Source: Pseudomonadota bacterium
Lineage (GTDB): Bacteria; Myxococcota; Polyangia; Polyangiales; Polyangiaceae
DNA: 7,684 nucleotides
Direction: 5' to 3'
Assembly (NCBI GenBank): GCA_023419055.1
Contig: JAEZYO010000595.1
Coordinates: 1-7,684, forward strand
Part shown: piece by piece, positions 7,023-7,684 of the stretch
Layout of the letters: each line of letters opens with the position of its first letter
Numbering within the stretch: the first letter of the stretch is position 1
Translations under genes and position numbers: made by a program
Notes under the pieces: model-generated
Databases searched by the model: none
What the model was told of the DNA's origin: nothing
The model's input: the letters and a program-made list of their open reading frames with translations, nothing else

Positions 7023-7028
7023 ATTGTA
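7023..7028 (-). promoter_or_regulatory. Candidate -10 box of the lipoprotein gene
   Basis: TACAAT on the minus strand differs from TATAAT at one base and sits in an otherwise G/C-rich divergent intergenic stretch. Transcription would begin near 7016, downstream of the in-frame ATG at 7020 and upstream of the AGGGG site, which agrees with the 6996 start. No recognisable -35 box is found at 16-18 bases, so this is weak or activator-dependent if real. Confidence 0.3.
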
Positions 7029-7067
7029 ACTCGGCGCCCCGCTCCCAGTCGTTTGATCTATGCTCGA

Positions 7068-7421
7068 ATGGTGCGACAAGGTGCGCGTTTCATTCTCCCC
7101 ACTTCCCTCGCGCTCCTCACCCTCGCTCGCCCCGCCCGAGCCGAAGACGAATGGCTCGGTCGAGACAAGGCCCTTCATTTCGGCGTTTCCGTCGCGCTCT
7201 CGGCGGGTGGCTACGCCGGCTCGTCGCTCTTCCTCGAGAAGCCGTGGCAACGCGCGCTCGCCGGTAGCCTATTTTCACTCAGCCTCGGCGCCGGCAAGGA
7301 AGGCTTCGACGCGCTCACCGGCGGTGACGCTTCGTTCAAGGATTTTGCCTGGGACGCGGCCGGAACGCTCGTCGGCGCCGGGGTCGCCTTCAGCGTGGAC
7401 GTGACCTGGCTCAGCGAATGA
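7068..7421 (+). CDS. Small exported protein, DUF2279/YfiM-like
   Basis: 117 residues from the ATG at 7068. An N-terminal signal peptide ('MVRQGARFILPTSLALLTLA', cleavage after 'ARA' at about 25) precedes a mature part with the pattern 'DKALHFGVS' (33-41), 'LSLGAGKEGFDAL' (71-83) and 'FKDFAWDAAGTLVG' (90-103). The conserved D33-K34, H37-F38, G-x-x-K77-E78-x-x-D81, K91-D92 and D96-x-x-G99 match what I recall of the DUF2279 (YfiM) family of small periplasmic or membrane-associated proteins, whose biochemical role is unknown. Two glycine-rich hydrophobic stretches (39-56 and 97-109) may dip into a membrane. Unlike E. coli YfiM it shows no lipobox cysteine; the protein contains no cysteine at all. 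No clear ribosome site precedes the ATG; a TTG at 7053 or GTG at 7071 are alternative starts. Its stop overlaps the next gene. Confidence 0.8.
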   Translation: MVRQGARFILPTSLALLTLARPARAEDEWLGRDKALHFGVSVALSAGGYAGSSLFLEKPWQRALAGSLFSLSLGAGKEGFDALTGGDASFKDFAWDAAGTLVGAGVAFSVDVTWLSE

Positions 7422-7684
7422 CGCGCGGCTCGATCCCTGACGACAACCCCCTCGCCCAGCGGCCCCTCGACGTCGGGATCATCGGCGCGGGCTTCGCCGG
7501 AACGGCGGCCGCGCTGTTCCTCGCGCGCCAAGGTCATCGCGTCTCCCTTTACGAAGAAGCTCCGTCCCCAGCCGCCATCGGCGCCGGGATCCTGATTCAG
7601 CCGACCGGACAGCGCGTCCTCCGCGAGCTCGGCTTGCTCGACGCCGCCATCGCTTGCGGAAGCAAGGTCGAGAAGCTCTTGTGC
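7418..7684 (+). CDS. FAD-dependent monooxygenase, N-terminal part (3' end outside window)
   Basis: Open from the ATG at 7418 to the window end (89 codons). After about 17 polar residues comes an FAD-binding Rossmann fold: 'DVGIIGAGFAGTAAALFLARQG' region with G23-x-G25-x-x-G28 and the ribose-binding acidic residue near E46 ('VSLYEEAPSP'). 'IGAGILIQPTGQRVLRELGLLDA' follows, which matches the start of p-hydroxybenzoate/salicylate-hydroxylase and UbiH-like aromatic hydroxylases (PF01494 type). Such enzymes use NAD(P)H and O2 to hydroxylate aromatic or polyketide-like substrates. The substrate cannot be judged because the rest is missing. The start overlaps the stop of the DUF2279 gene (ATGA), so the two are co-translated. 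A role in tailoring a natural product or degrading an aromatic compound is possible but unsupported here. Confidence 0.88.
   Translation, partial: MTRGSIPDDNPLAQRPLDVGIIGAGFAGTAAALFLARQGHRVSLYEEAPSPAAIGAGILIQPTGQRVLRELGLLDAAIACGSKVEKLLC

Noticed and set aside
5920..7029. Long + strand open frame (369 codons) antisense to the cysteine-rich lipoprotein
   Set aside because: Its product is an Ala/Val/Arg-rich composition typical of antisense frames in GC-rich genes, with no domain and no ribosome site. The opposite strand has a signal peptide, lipobox and ordered Cys repeats.
7036..7064. TATGCT (7059-7064) as a -10 box for a leaderless DUF2279 transcript
   Set aside because: No -35 element at the right distance (GCCCCG), and the match to TATAAT is partial.
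1..7684. CRISPR arrays, tRNA/rRNA genes, insertion sequences or attachment sites
   Set aside because: No spaced direct repeats, cloverleaf-like sequence, transposase frame or terminal inverted repeats were recognised by eye.

Overview
The window comes from a GC-rich bacterium, most probably a myxobacterium of the phylum Myxococcota, in the Polyangiales/Sorangium-like part of it. This is inferred from three things: strong G/C preference at third codon positions, a Wsp/Frz-style chemosensory operon, and a secreted lipoprotein with a Gly/Ser-rich linker followed by 'CDDGNACTVDTC'-type cysteine repeats, a protein style very common in that phylum. No sequence search was possible.

Bases 1-5835 (+ strand) hold one tight chemosensory operon: the C-terminus of a CheW coupling protein, a hybrid CheA histidine kinase with a fused receiver (HPt, long P3, ATPase, CheW-like and REC domains, no P2), a CheB methylesterase, a small outer-membrane beta-barrel protein, and a transmembrane methyl-accepting chemotaxis protein (MCP). 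The first four genes overlap by 1-4 bases (ATGA, TGATG, GTGA), so translational coupling is likely. The MCP follows after 25 bases with its own ribosome binding site. The order CheW, CheA-REC, CheB recalls wspD-wspE-wspF, the alternative-cellular-function (ACF) class, more than a flagellar chemotaxis operon. No CheR, CheY, CheZ or output protein is visible; upstream genes are cut off. The expected flow is: periplasmic signal to MCP, to CheW/CheA, then phosphate to the fused REC and to CheB, with CheB resetting the MCP by demethylation.

Bases 5851-6996 (- strand, convergent with the MCP and 15 bases from it) encode a cysteine-rich lipoprotein of 381 residues with 63 cysteines in about six two-part modules. 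A perfect 16-bp palindrome covers its start codon. A short divergent intergenic stretch (about 6997-7067) separates it from the next pair.

Bases 7068-7684 (+ strand) encode a small exported protein of the DUF2279/YfiM type and, overlapping it by ATGA, the N-terminus of an FAD-dependent monooxygenase that runs off the window.

There are no RNA genes, insertion sequences, CRISPR arrays or tRNAs that I can see, and no gene-free stretch longer than 75 bases. The most interesting points are the outer-membrane barrel built into a chemosensory operon, the modular cysteine-rich lipoprotein beside it, and the palindrome on that lipoprotein's start codon.
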